Shown piece by piece: positions 1 to 6,811 of a stretch of 15,482 nucleotides of DNA (positions are counted from its first letter, which is position 1; each line of letters starts with the position of its first letter). Location: the NCBI GenBank assembly GCA_031550755.1, contig JAVBOJ010000023.1, positions 1 to 15,482 of the forward strand. Reading direction: 5' to 3'. The notes beneath the pieces are model-generated. The model searched no databases. It was not told the origin of the DNA and was given only the letters and a program-made list of their open reading frames with translations. Source of the DNA: JAVBOJ01 sp031550755. Lineage in GTDB: Bacteria; Bacillota; Clostridia; Oscillospirales; UBA929. The position numbers were made by a program, and so were the translations under genes.

Positions 1-1
1 G

Positions 2-808
2 GCATGGGGAAGTCTGCGCTCCTGGATCTGTTCGGGGCATCTGCACGAGCATCCGGAGGTCGATTTGACCAATCTGCTGGAGGCCCTGTCGGGTCTGCCG
101 GTGGAGGTGTGCTTCCTCGACTTTGACGAGGTGGCGCAAAACGGCGTACCGGACGACGTGTCGGTGCTGCTCAACGCCGGCATCGAGGACAGCGCCTGGA
201 GCGGAGGGGATCTGTGGAAAGATCCCAAGGTGATCGAGGCGGTCACCGCCTTTGTCCATCGCGGCGGCGGCTTTGTGGGCGTCAACCAGCCCTCGGCGGC
301 GCGCTGGGGCACCTCAAATTTCCAACTGGCGCAGGTGCTGGGCGTCGATCGTGACACCGGCGACCGTATCTGCTTCAACCGTTACCGGTTTGATGCGCCC
401 GACGGGACGCATCCGTTGGCCGCTTCCCTGCCGCCCTGCCCCGGCGTATTTGTCACAGGTGGTGACACCTCCGTGCTGGCCGTCTCCGACGACGGCACGC
501 CCACCGTCACCAGCCACCCGTTCGGGCGCGGCCGGGCGGTCTATCTGTCCGGCTACCGCTTCTCGTTGAAGGATGTGCGCTTTGTACTGCGGGTCATTTT
601 GCACGCCGCCGGCAAGGAGGCGCTGGAAAACATCTGGGTGCCGGAAAATCCCATGACCGAGTGCGCTTACTACCCCAACGAGTCCAAGCTGGTCATCATC
701 AACAACTCCGAGGATAAGCAGGAGACCACCGTCCGTACCGCCTCGGGCGCGGCGCATACCGTTCATCTGCCGCCGTTTGAGATTTTGATCCTTGAGAATG
801 TAAAGTAA
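2..808 (+). CDS. GH112 beta-1,3-galactosyl-N-acetylhexosamine (or related) phosphorylase, 3' part
   Basis: C-terminal 268 residues of a GH112 phosphorylase, a family of roughly 700-750 residues that splits terminal beta-galactosides such as galacto-N-biose, lacto-N-biose or galactosyl-rhamnose with phosphate, releasing galactose 1-phosphate. The frame is open from base 2 to the TAA at 806-808, so the gene enters from the left; the TTG at 65-67 is an internal leucine codon, not a start. Recognisable family stretches are WICSGHLHEHPEVDL near the window edge, LSGLPVEVCFLDFDEV, the glycine-rich GGGFVGVNQPSA turn and FQLAQVLGVDRDTGDR. These belong to the family's central Rossmann-like domain and C-terminal beta domain. 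The catalytic TIM barrel with the acid aspartate lies upstream, so the exact substrate cannot be judged here. It is probably cytoplasmic and fed by a sugar transporter. The malic enzyme follows after 23 bases. Confidence 0.9.
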   Translation, partial: AWGSLRSWICSGHLHEHPEVDLTNLLEALSGLPVEVCFLDFDEVAQNGVPDDVSVLLNAGIEDSAWSGGDLWKDPKVIEAVTAFVHRGGGFVGVNQPSAARWGTSNFQLAQVLGVDRDTGDRICFNRYRFDAPDGTHPLAASLPPCPGVFVTGGDTSVLAVSDDGTPTVTSHPFGRGRAVYLSGYRFSLKDVRFVLRVILHAAGKEALENIWVPENPMTECAYYPNESKLVIINNSEDKQETTVRTASGAAHTVHLPPFEILILENVK

Positions 809-831
809 AATTCCTTGCGGAGCGTGAAACA

Positions 832-2004
832 ATGGATGTAAAACAAGAGGCCATGCGCCTGCACGAGGCGTGGCAGGGCAAGCTGGAAATTACGCCGCGC
901 ACCGACGTGAGCACCCGCGAGGCGCTGTCGTTGGCCTATACGCCCGGCGTGGCCGAGCCCTGTCTGGCGATTCAGAAGGATGTTGACCTCAGTTATACCC
1001 TCACCCGGCGGTGGAATCTGGTGGCCGTCGTGACCGACGGCACCGCCGTGCTGGGCTTGGGCGACATCGGCCCGGAGGCCGGGATGCCGGTCATGGAGGG
1101 CAAATGCGTTTTGTTCAAGGCCTTTGGCGGCGTGGACGCCTTCCCGCTCTGTATCCGCAGCAAGGACACGGATGAGATCGTCAACACCGTGGCACTGCTG
1201 GCCGGGTCGTTCGGCGGGGTCAATCTGGAGGATATCTCCGCCCCGCGCTGCTTTGAAATCGAGCGCCGGCTCAAGGAGCGCTGCGACATCCCCATTTTCC
1301 ACGACGACCAGCACGGCACCGCCGTCGTAACCGCCGCCGCCATGCTCAACGCCATGCGCCTGACATGCCGGACGCTGGCCGATCAGTCCATCGTCGTCTG
1401 CGGCGCGGGCGCGGCGGGGATCGCCGTGACGCGGCTGCTCATGTGCCTCGGCTTGCGCGACGTGGTGCTGTGCGACCGGCAAGGCGCGATTTATGAAGGG
1501 CGCGACAATCTCAACGTCGAAAAGGCCGAGATGGCGCGGCTGTCCAACCCGCTCAAAAAGCGCGGTTCGCTCGCGGAGACGCTGCGCGGTGCCGATGTGT
1601 TCATCGGCCTGTCCGGCCCCGGTCTGGTCACGCCCGACATGGTGCGCACGATGCACAAGGACCCCATTTTGTTTGCCATGTCCAATCCAACGCCCGAGAT
1701 CTGGCCGGAAGAGGCCCTATCGGCGGGCGCGGCGGTGGTCGGCACCGGCCGGTCGGACTTCCCCAACCAGATCAACAATGTGCTGGCCTTTCCCGGCATT
1801 TTCCGGGGCGCGCTGGAGGTCCGCGCCCGCGATATCAACGACGAGATGAAACTGGCGGCGGCGCGCGCCATCGCCGGGATCATCTCCGACAGCGAGCTTT
1901 CCGCCGCATATATCATCCCGCAGGCCTTTGACCCGCGTGTCGGCCCGACGGTGGCAGAGGCGGTGGCTGAGGCCGCGCGCCGAACCGGCGTAGCAAGGAT
2001 TTGA
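832..2004 (+). CDS. Malic enzyme (oxaloacetate-decarboxylating malate dehydrogenase)
   Basis: Complete 390-residue short-type malic enzyme, converting malate to pyruvate and CO2 with reduction of NAD(P). The length matches bacterial single-domain forms without the phosphotransacetylase tail of MaeB. Visible signatures: YTPGVAEPC (36-44) with the conserved tyrosine, VTDGTAVLGLGDIGPEAGMP followed by the catalytic-lysine stretch EGKCVLFK (about 89-96), the metal-binding HDDQHGTA (147-154), the dinucleotide fold GAGAAGIA (171-178), and the C-terminal PNQINNVLAFPGIFRGAL (321-338). The ATG is preceded by GGAG nine bases upstream. It starts only 23 bases after the GH112 gene with no terminator between, so the two are probably cotranscribed. 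NAD versus NADP preference cannot be decided from sequence inspection. A strong hairpin terminator follows six bases after the stop. Confidence 0.95.
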   Translation: MDVKQEAMRLHEAWQGKLEITPRTDVSTREALSLAYTPGVAEPCLAIQKDVDLSYTLTRRWNLVAVVTDGTAVLGLGDIGPEAGMPVMEGKCVLFKAFGGVDAFPLCIRSKDTDEIVNTVALLAGSFGGVNLEDISAPRCFEIERRLKERCDIPIFHDDQHGTAVVTAAAMLNAMRLTCRTLADQSIVVCGAGAAGIAVTRLLMCLGLRDVVLCDRQGAIYEGRDNLNVEKAEMARLSNPLKKRGSLAETLRGADVFIGLSGPGLVTPDMVRTMHKDPILFAMSNPTPEIWPEEALSAGAAVVGTGRSDFPNQINNVLAFPGIFRGALEVRARDINDEMKLAAARAIAGIISDSELSAAYIIPQAFDPRVGPTVAEAVAEAARRTGVARI

Positions 2005-2009
2005 CAGAA

Positions 2010-2047
2010 AAACCGGAAGTGAAACCACTTCCGGTTTGTTTTGCTTT
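2010..2047. terminator. Bidirectional intrinsic terminator between malic enzyme and spoVFB
   Basis: A perfect 12-bp stem, AAACCGGAAGTG (2010-2021) with CACTTCCGGTTT (2026-2037), and a 4-base loop. On the plus strand it is followed by GTTTTGCTTTTA, a good U-tract for the malic enzyme transcript. On the minus strand it begins 9 bases after the spoVFB stop and the stem runs directly into TTTTTCTG, so it can also end the converging spoVF transcript. Confidence 0.9.
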
Positions 2048-2625
2048 TATTTCCTCACCAAAATGGGCTGGAGCTGCCGGCCCTGCAAGGCCTCCTGCAC
2101 CGTGTCGCCAATCAGGCTCATGTCGGCGATCAGACTGGTGGGCTTGCCCTGCGGATCGTCCTGCCCGAAGGGCACAAAGTACACATTCTTGCGGCAGAGC
2201 AGACTGCCGATGTTTTGCAGATTGCCGGCCAGCGCGTCGTTGGTGGACACGGCGAGCAGCAGCGGCCGCGCGTTGCGCAGATGCGCCTTGCAGGCCATGG
2301 TAACCACCGAATCGGTGACGCCGTTTGCCAGTTTGGCCAGCGTGTTGCCCGTGCAGGGCGCCACCACCAGCGCATCCAGCAGGGCGCGCGGACCGATGGG
2401 CTCGACTTCCTGTAGGGTATGCAAAATCGGCCGGCCGCAGAGCTCCTCGACGCGTTTTTTCCAGTCGGCGGCGCGCCCGAAGCGCGTATCGCTCTCATAT
2501 GCGGCCTCCGACAGGATGGGTACAATGTCCAGGCCCTTCTCCCGCAGCTTTTCCATCTCGGCGACCACCTGTGAGAAGGTGCAGAAGGATCCGCACATGG
2601 CAAAGCCGAGCTGTATACCGTTCAT
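2047..2625 (-). CDS. spoVFB: Dipicolinate synthase subunit B
   Basis: 192 residues, the usual size of SpoVFB/DpaB, a flavodoxin-like flavoprotein. With subunit A it makes dipicolinic acid from dihydrodipicolinate in the mother cell for import into the forespore core. Flavoprotein signatures: N-terminal beta strand GIQLGFAMCGSFCTF (3-17), LSEAAYESDTRFG (38-50), APCTGNTLAKLANGVTDS (89-106), PLLLAVSTNDAL and NVYFVPFGQDDP (147-158). The ATG (2625-2623) overlaps the spoVFA stop as ATGA, implying translational coupling, and AGGGGG lies about 7 bases upstream. Genomes with SpoVF can be contrasted with cluster I clostridia, which lack it and use an Etf protein. The asd-dapG-dapA genes that follow spoVF in Bacillus are absent here. 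Confidence 0.96.
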   Translation of the reverse strand: MNGIQLGFAMCGSFCTFSQVVAEMEKLREKGLDIVPILSEAAYESDTRFGRAADWKKRVEELCGRPILHTLQEVEPIGPRALLDALVVAPCTGNTLAKLANGVTDSVVTMACKAHLRNARPLLLAVSTNDALAGNLQNIGSLLCRKNVYFVPFGQDDPQGKPTSLIADMSLIGDTVQEALQGRQLQPILVRK

Positions 2626-3485
2626 AAAAAAACCCCCTTTTCCCGGATGATGTGGTATACTGTATCCCGCAGGATGGCGCTGGCCGAATGGGGCGCCATT
2701 TTGCCGGGCAGTCCCAGCGCCCAGAGGAACTTGAGCCCCAGCGTCTGCGCCGCGTCGCGGTCCACGCCGCCCGGCGCGCTCGCCAGATCGATGACCAGAC
2801 AGGCCGGCGGCAGCTCCTCCAGCAATTTTTCATTCAGCACCATGGCCGGCGCCGTGTTGAAGACCATGTCGAATTCGGGCAGCTTGCCCTCCAGCTTGCG
2901 GGTATCCAGCTGTCGGTATCCCTCGGCCTCGATCCAGGCGAAGTCCTCCTGTTTGCGGGCCGATACGCTGACCCGCGCGCCCAGCGCCGCCAGCAAACGC
3001 GCCAGCACCCGCCCGATGCGCCCGTACCCGATGACCAGCGCGCGGCTGCCGAAGACCGTGCGGTCGGTGTTTTCCATGGCGAGCTGCAAAGCGCCCTCGG
3101 CCGACGGGACGGCGTTGCGCACCGAAAAGTCCTCCCGTTCCACATAATCCACCAATGTAATGTCGTTTTTGTCCGCCAGCAGCGCCACGTCTTGCGGCAC
3201 CTTGCCGCCTACGAAAACCTGGCGGGGGGTGGCAAACCCCAGTACCTCTTCCATGGTATAGACCTCCTGCAAGCGCGGCGCGTTGAGCAGTCCGCCCTCG
3301 CGCGTCACCGGGATGGGCAGCACGATGCATTGCGCGTCGCGGACGGCCTCGCCCAAGGACGGCGCTTTGGGAAGTCTTCCCGCGTCTATTCCAAATACCG
3401 TGACCGAATGGCCGTCTTCGGCCAGCATACGGGCCAATTTTTCCTGTCGTCCGTCTCCTCCGATCACGGAAAACCGGAGCTTCAT
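2622..3485 (-). CDS. spoVFA: Dipicolinate synthase subunit A
   Basis: 287 residues, matching the SpoVFA/DpaA family, the NAD(P)-binding dehydrogenase subunit that oxidises dihydrodipicolinate to dipicolinic acid. Two nucleotide-fold regions are visible. The N-terminal domain starts with SVIGGDGRQEKLA (6-18) and contains VLPIPVTREGG. The family stretch DFSVRNAVPSAEGALQLAME (119-138) links to the second Rossmann domain with RALVIGYGRIGRVLARLLAALG (split around GYGRIG, 153-158). Near the C terminus LGLPGKMAPHSAS is typical. The ATG at 3485 has a strong AGGAGGAA Shine-Dalgarno. The stop overlaps the spoVFB start. No clear promoter was identified. A weak sigma-K-like pair, AC then AATAGACTG with 15 bases between, lies in the leader next to a 19-bp tandem repeat, but it fits the consensus poorly. 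Confidence 0.96.
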   Translation of the reverse strand: MKLRFSVIGGDGRQEKLARMLAEDGHSVTVFGIDAGRLPKAPSLGEAVRDAQCIVLPIPVTREGGLLNAPRLQEVYTMEEVLGFATPRQVFVGGKVPQDVALLADKNDITLVDYVEREDFSVRNAVPSAEGALQLAMENTDRTVFGSRALVIGYGRIGRVLARLLAALGARVSVSARKQEDFAWIEAEGYRQLDTRKLEGKLPEFDMVFNTAPAMVLNEKLLEELPPACLVIDLASAPGGVDRDAAQTLGLKFLWALGLPGKMAPHSASAILRDTVYHIIREKGVFL

Positions 3486-3505
3486 AAACCTATTCCTCCT
3501 ACTTC

Positions 3506-3543
3506 AAACCGCTTCCGATACAGTAAACTGCTTCCGATACAGT
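3506..3543 (-). repeat. 19-bp tandem repeat in the spoVFA leader
   Basis: Two adjacent 19-base units differing at one base: AAACCGCTTCCGATACAGT (3506-3524) and AAACTGCTTCCGATACAGT (3525-3543) on the plus strand. On the spoVFA-sense strand each unit reads ACTGTATCGGAAGC(A/G)GTTT. The repeat ends about 10 bases upstream of the spoVFA Shine-Dalgarno. It is either a recent duplication or a pair of protein-binding or RNA sites; the 19-bp period is close to two helical turns. Confidence 0.85.
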
Positions 3544-3591
3544 CTATTCCGCAATCCTTGGCCGTGCTCATCCCTGTGCGGGCGCGGCCAA

Positions 3592-3623
3592 AATAAAAAG
3601 AACCGGAAGTTTTCTTCCGGTTC
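3592..3623 (-). terminator. Second intrinsic terminator downstream of spoVG
   Basis: A 10-bp perfect stem, GAACCGGAAG (3600-3609) with CTTCCGGTTC (3614-3623) and a 4-base loop. On the minus strand the stem is followed by TTTTTATTTT, a good U-tract, so it ends transcripts coming from spoVG before spoVFA. On the plus strand there is no T-run. The stem core is nearly the same as in the terminator after spoVFB. Confidence 0.88.
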
Positions 3624-3665
3624 CCGTGTGCGGTGAATAAACACCCCAAAAAATGGGTATGTTTT

Positions 3666-3698
3666 TTAAAAGAGGCAGATCCTCCGGTCTGCAACTCT
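3666..3698 (-). terminator. First terminator-like hairpin just after spoVG stop
   Basis: GCAGA (3675-3679) pairs with TCTGC (3688-3692), extended by AGAG (3671-3674) with CTCT (3695-3698) across a two-base bulge. On the minus strand it is followed by TTTTAAAAAAC. It starts about five bases after the spoVG stop codon. The U-tract is short, so this is weaker than the hairpin at 3600-3623; the pair may act in series. Confidence 0.6.
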
Positions 3699-3702
3699 GT
3701 CA

Positions 3703-4029
3703 CTATTCCTCGTCTGAAGCCGCTTCGGCAGCCGCTTCCTCCGCCGCTTTTTCACGCTTGGCGGCATCCCAGTCTTCCATAGCCAACAGATACTTGGCCA
3801 TGATTTCCTTTTCCATCTGATCTCTCACCTGCGCGTTGATCGGATGGACGATGTCGCGGTAGCCGCCCTCAGGCAGCTTGCGGGACGGCATGGCCAAGAA
3901 ATAGCGATCGGGCCCCTCAATGATCTTGATGTCATGGACAACGAAGGCGTCATCAAAGGTCACCGAAATGACCGCTCTCATGCGGCCCTCTTCCTGGATT
4001 TTTCTGATTTTTATATCTGTGATAATCAA
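3703..4029 (-). CDS. spoVG: Septation/sporulation regulator SpoVG
   Basis: 108 residues, close to the usual SpoVG length of 84-100. SpoVG is a small site-specific nucleic-acid-binding regulator acting in spore cortex formation, asymmetric septation and, in other Firmicutes, capsule and virulence gene control. The conserved core is clear: ITDIKIRKIQEEGRMRAVIS (3-22), FVVHDIKIIEGPD, the FLAMPSRKLPEGGYRDIVHP stretch (44-63) and INAQVRD. The C-terminal tail is rich in Ala and Glu and probably disordered. The start is TTG (4029-4027), chosen because family alignment begins exactly there and GGGGGA lies 8-9 bases upstream; no ATG fits. It is divergent from murC, with 116 bases between the starts. 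In Bacillus spoVG depends on sigma-H, but I could not see a convincing sigma-H promoter here. Confidence 0.96.
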   Translation of the reverse strand: MIITDIKIRKIQEEGRMRAVISVTFDDAFVVHDIKIIEGPDRYFLAMPSRKLPEGGYRDIVHPINAQVRDQMEKEIMAKYLLAMEDWDAAKREKAAEEAAAEAASDEE

Positions 4030-4145
4030 CGTGATTTCCCCCGCTCAAGAATTTGCCCAAAAAACGCAATTGGGTGTTTTTATTCTAACCAAAATTTAAT
4101 ATAATGATTCCGGTATCCATTTTTACTTTATTGGAGGAGTTTTGC
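4030..4145. promoter_or_regulatory. Divergent spoVG/murC control region with murC -10 box
   Basis: On the plus strand a perfect TATAAT stands at 4100-4105, 40 bases before the murC ATG; the best -35 at 17-bp spacing is only TTTTTA (4077-4082), so the -35 is poor. On the minus strand a TAGAAT lies within 4081-4090 as a possible -10 for spoVG, without a clear -35. CCCAA (4056-4060) and TTGGG (4070-4074) form a 5-bp inverted repeat that would lie in the spoVG leader. The murC Shine-Dalgarno GGAGGAG is at 4133-4139. Confidence 0.55.
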
Positions 4146-5522
4146 ATGTCTTCCCAAAATGCCGTGTTGGTCTCCGGACGCCGCGCCCATCTGATCGGGA
4201 TCGGCGGCGTATCCATGAGCGCTTTGGCGGATGTTTTATCCCACAAAGGACTCATTGTGTCCGGTTCGGATGTAAGCGACAGTCCCTCAGTACAGCGTCT
4301 GGTCGCGCTGGGCATCCCGGTTCATATCGGGCACGATGCGGCGCTTGTACAGGGGGCTGACTGCGTGATCCGCACGGCGGCGGCACGAGATGACAACATA
4401 GAAGTGGCGGCGGCGCGGCAGGCGGGCATTCCGGTGCTGGAGCGCGCCGAGGTCTGGGGTTTTTTGATGAGGGAATACCGGCAGGCGCTTTGTATCGCCG
4501 GTACGCATGGCAAGACGACGACCACTTCTATGGCGACCTCCATCGCGATGGAGGCGGCTTTGGATCCGACGGTGATGATCGGCGGCGGGCTTCCGCTGCT
4601 GGGATCGGGCCATCGGGTCGGACATGGGGACTTGATGATTATGGAGGCATGCGAGTATTGCAACTCATTCCTCAAATTTTACCCCACGCTGGCGGTCATT
4701 TTGAATATCGAAGCGGATCATCTGGATTTTTTCAAAGACTTGAACGACATTATGGCCTCCTTCCGCCGGTTTGCTTTGCTGACACCAGATGACGGCACGG
4801 TGATCGTCTCCATAGACGACGAACATGCCCTAGAAGCGGTGCGCGGCATTCCGCGCCGACTTGTGACATTTGGAACGCAGGGTGATATTCGTGCCGAGGA
4901 TCTTCTATTTGTGGGCGGGTTTCCGACATTTTCCGTCATGGCGTACGACCAACCGTACGCGAAGGTGGAATTGAAGGTTCCCGGCCTTCACAACGTATCA
5001 AATGCCCTCGCCGCCGCCGCGAGCGCCTATTGCTTGGGCGTTCCGGGCGAAGCGGTCTCGCGCGGGCTTGGACAATTCGGCGGCGCAACCCGCCGGTTTG
5101 AGTGGAAGGGCGACTATCACGGCGCACGTGTGGTGGACGACTACGCGCATCATCCCAGCGAAATCGCCGCGACTCTTCAGGCGGCGCGCGGGCTGCATCC
5201 GGAGCGGATTGTCTGTGTCTTCCAGCCGCACACCTATTCGCGGACGCAAGCGCTGTTTTCCGACTTCGCGGATGTGCTGAAAGCCGCCGATGTGGTGATC
5301 CTCACCGAGATTTACGCGGCCCGGGAAGACAATCCGAACGGCATCTCGGCCAAGTCGCTGGCCGACGCGGTAAGCGGCGCGGTATTTTGTCCGACCCTGC
5401 CGGAGGCTGCCGAGCAGCTGCGCTCCCTCGCCCGGCCGGGCGATTTGATCCTGACGGTCGGCGCTGGAAACGTGGTGCGCGTGGGCGAAATGCTGCTGGA
5501 AAAGCAGCCGGATTTCGCGTGA
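4146..5522 (+). CDS. murC: UDP-N-acetylmuramate--L-alanine ligase
   Basis: 458 residues, the normal MurC length. It is a cytoplasmic ATP-dependent ligase adding L-alanine to UDP-N-acetylmuramic acid, the first peptide step of peptidoglycan precursor synthesis. Domain 1 carries the UDP-binding HLIGIGGVSMSALA (15-28) and GSDVSDSPSV. Domain 2 has the ATP P-loop GTHGKTTTTS (119-128), EACEYCNSFL (167-175), and NIEADHLDFF (187-196). Domain 3 follows HNVSNALAA (282-290), with the family motif DDYAHHPSEI (331-340) and FQPHTYSRT. The open frame extends to an ATG at 4104, but the ATG at 4146 is preferred because GGAGGAG lies 6 bases upstream and the 4104 codon overlaps the TATAAT box. No other mur or division genes are adjacent. 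A terminator follows. Confidence 0.97.
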   Translation: MSSQNAVLVSGRRAHLIGIGGVSMSALADVLSHKGLIVSGSDVSDSPSVQRLVALGIPVHIGHDAALVQGADCVIRTAAARDDNIEVAAARQAGIPVLERAEVWGFLMREYRQALCIAGTHGKTTTTSMATSIAMEAALDPTVMIGGGLPLLGSGHRVGHGDLMIMEACEYCNSFLKFYPTLAVILNIEADHLDFFKDLNDIMASFRRFALLTPDDGTVIVSIDDEHALEAVRGIPRRLVTFGTQGDIRAEDLLFVGGFPTFSVMAYDQPYAKVELKVPGLHNVSNALAAAASAYCLGVPGEAVSRGLGQFGGATRRFEWKGDYHGARVVDDYAHHPSEIAATLQAARGLHPERIVCVFQPHTYSRTQALFSDFADVLKAADVVILTEIYAAREDNPNGISAKSLADAVSGAVFCPTLPEAAEQLRSLARPGDLILTVGAGNVVRVGEMLLEKQPDFA

Positions 5523-5534
5523 AAAATCCTATCA

Positions 5535-5574
5535 GACCCCACCGGTGTTGCATCCGGCGGGGTCTTTCCTTTTG
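5535..5574. terminator. Terminator between murC and mreB (convergent)
   Basis: GACCCC (5535-5540) and CCGG (5542-5545) pair with CCGG (5554-5557) and GGGGTC (5559-5564), 10 bp with a single A/C mismatch. On the plus strand it is followed by TTTCCTTTTG, so it is best as the murC terminator. It also lies just after the mreB stop on the minus strand, where the downstream sequence TGATAGGATTTTT gives only a poor, delayed U-tract. Confidence 0.85.
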
Positions 5575-6606
5575 TCAGCTCTGCATTTGTTTTCTGCGGG
5601 ACAGATTGATGGTGCCGTCCTGCATTTCATTGACCCATTCCAGCGATTTGCCGGTGCCGTACGCCACGCAGGAAACCGCCTCGTCGGCGACATGGGTGGC
5701 GATGCCGGTTTTGGATTCAATCAGCTTGTCAAAACCCCAGATCAGGCTTCCGCCGCCGGTCATCACGATGCCGTTGGTGGAAATATCGGCCACGAGCTCG
5801 GGCGGCGTGCGCTCGAGCACCGAATGGATGGCCTCGACAATGCGGGTAGAGACCTCCTCAAAGGCCTCAATCATCTCGCTGGAGGTGACGTTAAAGACGC
5901 GCGGCAGACCGGTCATCAGGCAACGGCCCTTGATCTCAATGGTTTTCTCCTCCGGACGGGGATAGACGCAGCCGATGTTGATCTTGAGATCCTCCGCCGA
6001 ACGCTCGCCGATGAGGACATTGTGCTTGCGGCGGATATATTTGACGATCGCCTCGTCGAACTGGTCGCCGGCAATCTTGATGGAAGCCGACTCCACGATG
6101 CCCGAGAGGGAGATGACCGCAATGTCGGTGGTGCCGCCGCCAATGTCCACGACCATGTTGCCGCAGGGCTTGTTGATCTCGATACCGGCGCCGATGGCGG
6201 CCGCGACCGGCTCCTCAAGGAGATACACGCGGCGTGCGCCGGCCTGGAGCCCGGCGTCGATGACGGCGCGCTCCTCAACCTCGGTGATGCCGCTGGGCAC
6301 ACAGATGACTATGCGGGGCTTAAACAGCCGGAACCCGGCGATTTTTTTGAGAAATTCCTTGATCATGCGCTCAGTCATGTCATAATCGGAAATCACGCCC
6401 TCGCGCAACGGCCGCATGGCCACGATATGTCCCGGTGTACGACCCAGCATTTTCTGGGCGTCCGAGCCCACCTTCAACAGCTTGCCTGTATTTTTATCCA
6501 GCGCGACGACCGACGGCTCGCGCAATACAACACCCTTGCCCTTGACAAACACCAAAATCGACGCGGTGCCAAGATCCAACCCAATGTCACGACTGAAAAG
6601 AGCCAT
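5575..6606 (-). CDS. mreB: Rod shape-determining protein MreB
   Basis: 343 residues, standard for this bacterial actin, which forms membrane-associated filaments guiding lateral cell-wall synthesis. Actin-fold nucleotide motifs: phosphate-1 DIGLDLGTAS (7-16), phosphate-2 VVDIGGGTTDIAV (152-164), and adenosine motif GIVMTGGGSLIWG (289-301). CVPSGITEVEERAVIDAG and EEPVAAAIGAG (131-141) fit MreB better than Mbl, although paralogues cannot be excluded. The frame extends upstream to 6624, but the ATG at 6606 is chosen because GGAGGA (6616-6611) precedes it and MALFSRDIG matches the family N terminus. mreC and mreD are not downstream; murC converges instead. The gene has its own promoter about 60-90 bases upstream. 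Confidence 0.97.
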   Translation of the reverse strand: MALFSRDIGLDLGTASILVFVKGKGVVLREPSVVALDKNTGKLLKVGSDAQKMLGRTPGHIVAMRPLREGVISDYDMTERMIKEFLKKIAGFRLFKPRIVICVPSGITEVEERAVIDAGLQAGARRVYLLEEPVAAAIGAGIEINKPCGNMVVDIGGGTTDIAVISLSGIVESASIKIAGDQFDEAIVKYIRRKHNVLIGERSAEDLKINIGCVYPRPEEKTIEIKGRCLMTGLPRVFNVTSSEMIEAFEEVSTRIVEAIHSVLERTPPELVADISTNGIVMTGGGSLIWGFDKLIESKTGIATHVADEAVSCVAYGTGKSLEWVNEMQDGTINLSRRKQMQS

Positions 6607-6671
6607 AGTTTCCTCCACTTTCACGCATCTATCAGACAGCCTTCAAAAGGCATACCCTCTCTATCTCAGAT

Positions 6672-6700
6672 ATTATACCCAACCACGTCTTTATTTTCAA
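6672..6700 (-). promoter_or_regulatory. Sigma-A type promoter of mreB
   Basis: On the minus strand: -35 TTGAAA (6700-6695), a 17-bp spacer, and a perfect -10 TATAAT (6677-6672). Transcription should start near 6665, giving a leader of about 60 bases before the ATG at 6606. The -35 element lies inside a perfect 10-bp inverted repeat. Confidence 0.85.
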
Positions 6701-6717
6701 TCGATTTTTGAAAATAA
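6691..6717. repeat. Perfect inverted repeat over the mreB -35 box
   Basis: TTATTTTCAA (6691-6700), seven bases, then TTGAAAATAA (6708-6717). The arms are exact reverse complements. One arm contains the mreB -35 hexamer. There is no GC in the stem beyond one pair, so it is unlikely to be a terminator; an operator for a dimeric regulator is the simplest reading, but this is inference. Confidence 0.7.
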
Positions 6718-6811
6718 TTTTTAAATTTTCTTGAAATGACGCGGTTTTTTGATAATTTCAGGGCCGCAATACAAACGTTTCCCGATTATTTTGCAAGAAT
6801 TGCTGTAAAAT

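Noticed and set aside
65..67. TTG as the start codon of the first gene
   Set aside because: The frame is open back to base 2 and the residues upstream continue the GH112 family sequence, so the codon is internal.
3544..3600. Sigma-K promoter for spoVFA
   Set aside because: The best match, AC then AATAGACTG at 15-base spacing, lacks the leading C and final A of the -10 consensus and has short spacing; too weak to annotate.
3482..3703. Minus-strand 73-codon frame between spoVG and spoVFA
   Set aside because: It reads straight through the strong terminator hairpin at 3600-3623 and the tandem repeat; no plausible protein features.
4030..4145. Sigma-H promoter for spoVG, expected from Bacillus
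   Set aside because: A GAAT appears in TAGAATAAA, but no AGGA-type -35 at the required 11-12 base spacing could be found, so it is not called.
5545..6711. Plus-strand open frame (388 codons) antisense to mreB
   Set aside because: Runs through the murC terminator and the mreB promoter; its sequence resembles no protein family, while mreB is certain.
6721..6811. Terminator after comF
   Set aside because: Short inverted repeats (GCAA/TTGC, TGAAAT/ATTTCA) exist, but none is followed by a T-run on the minus strand.
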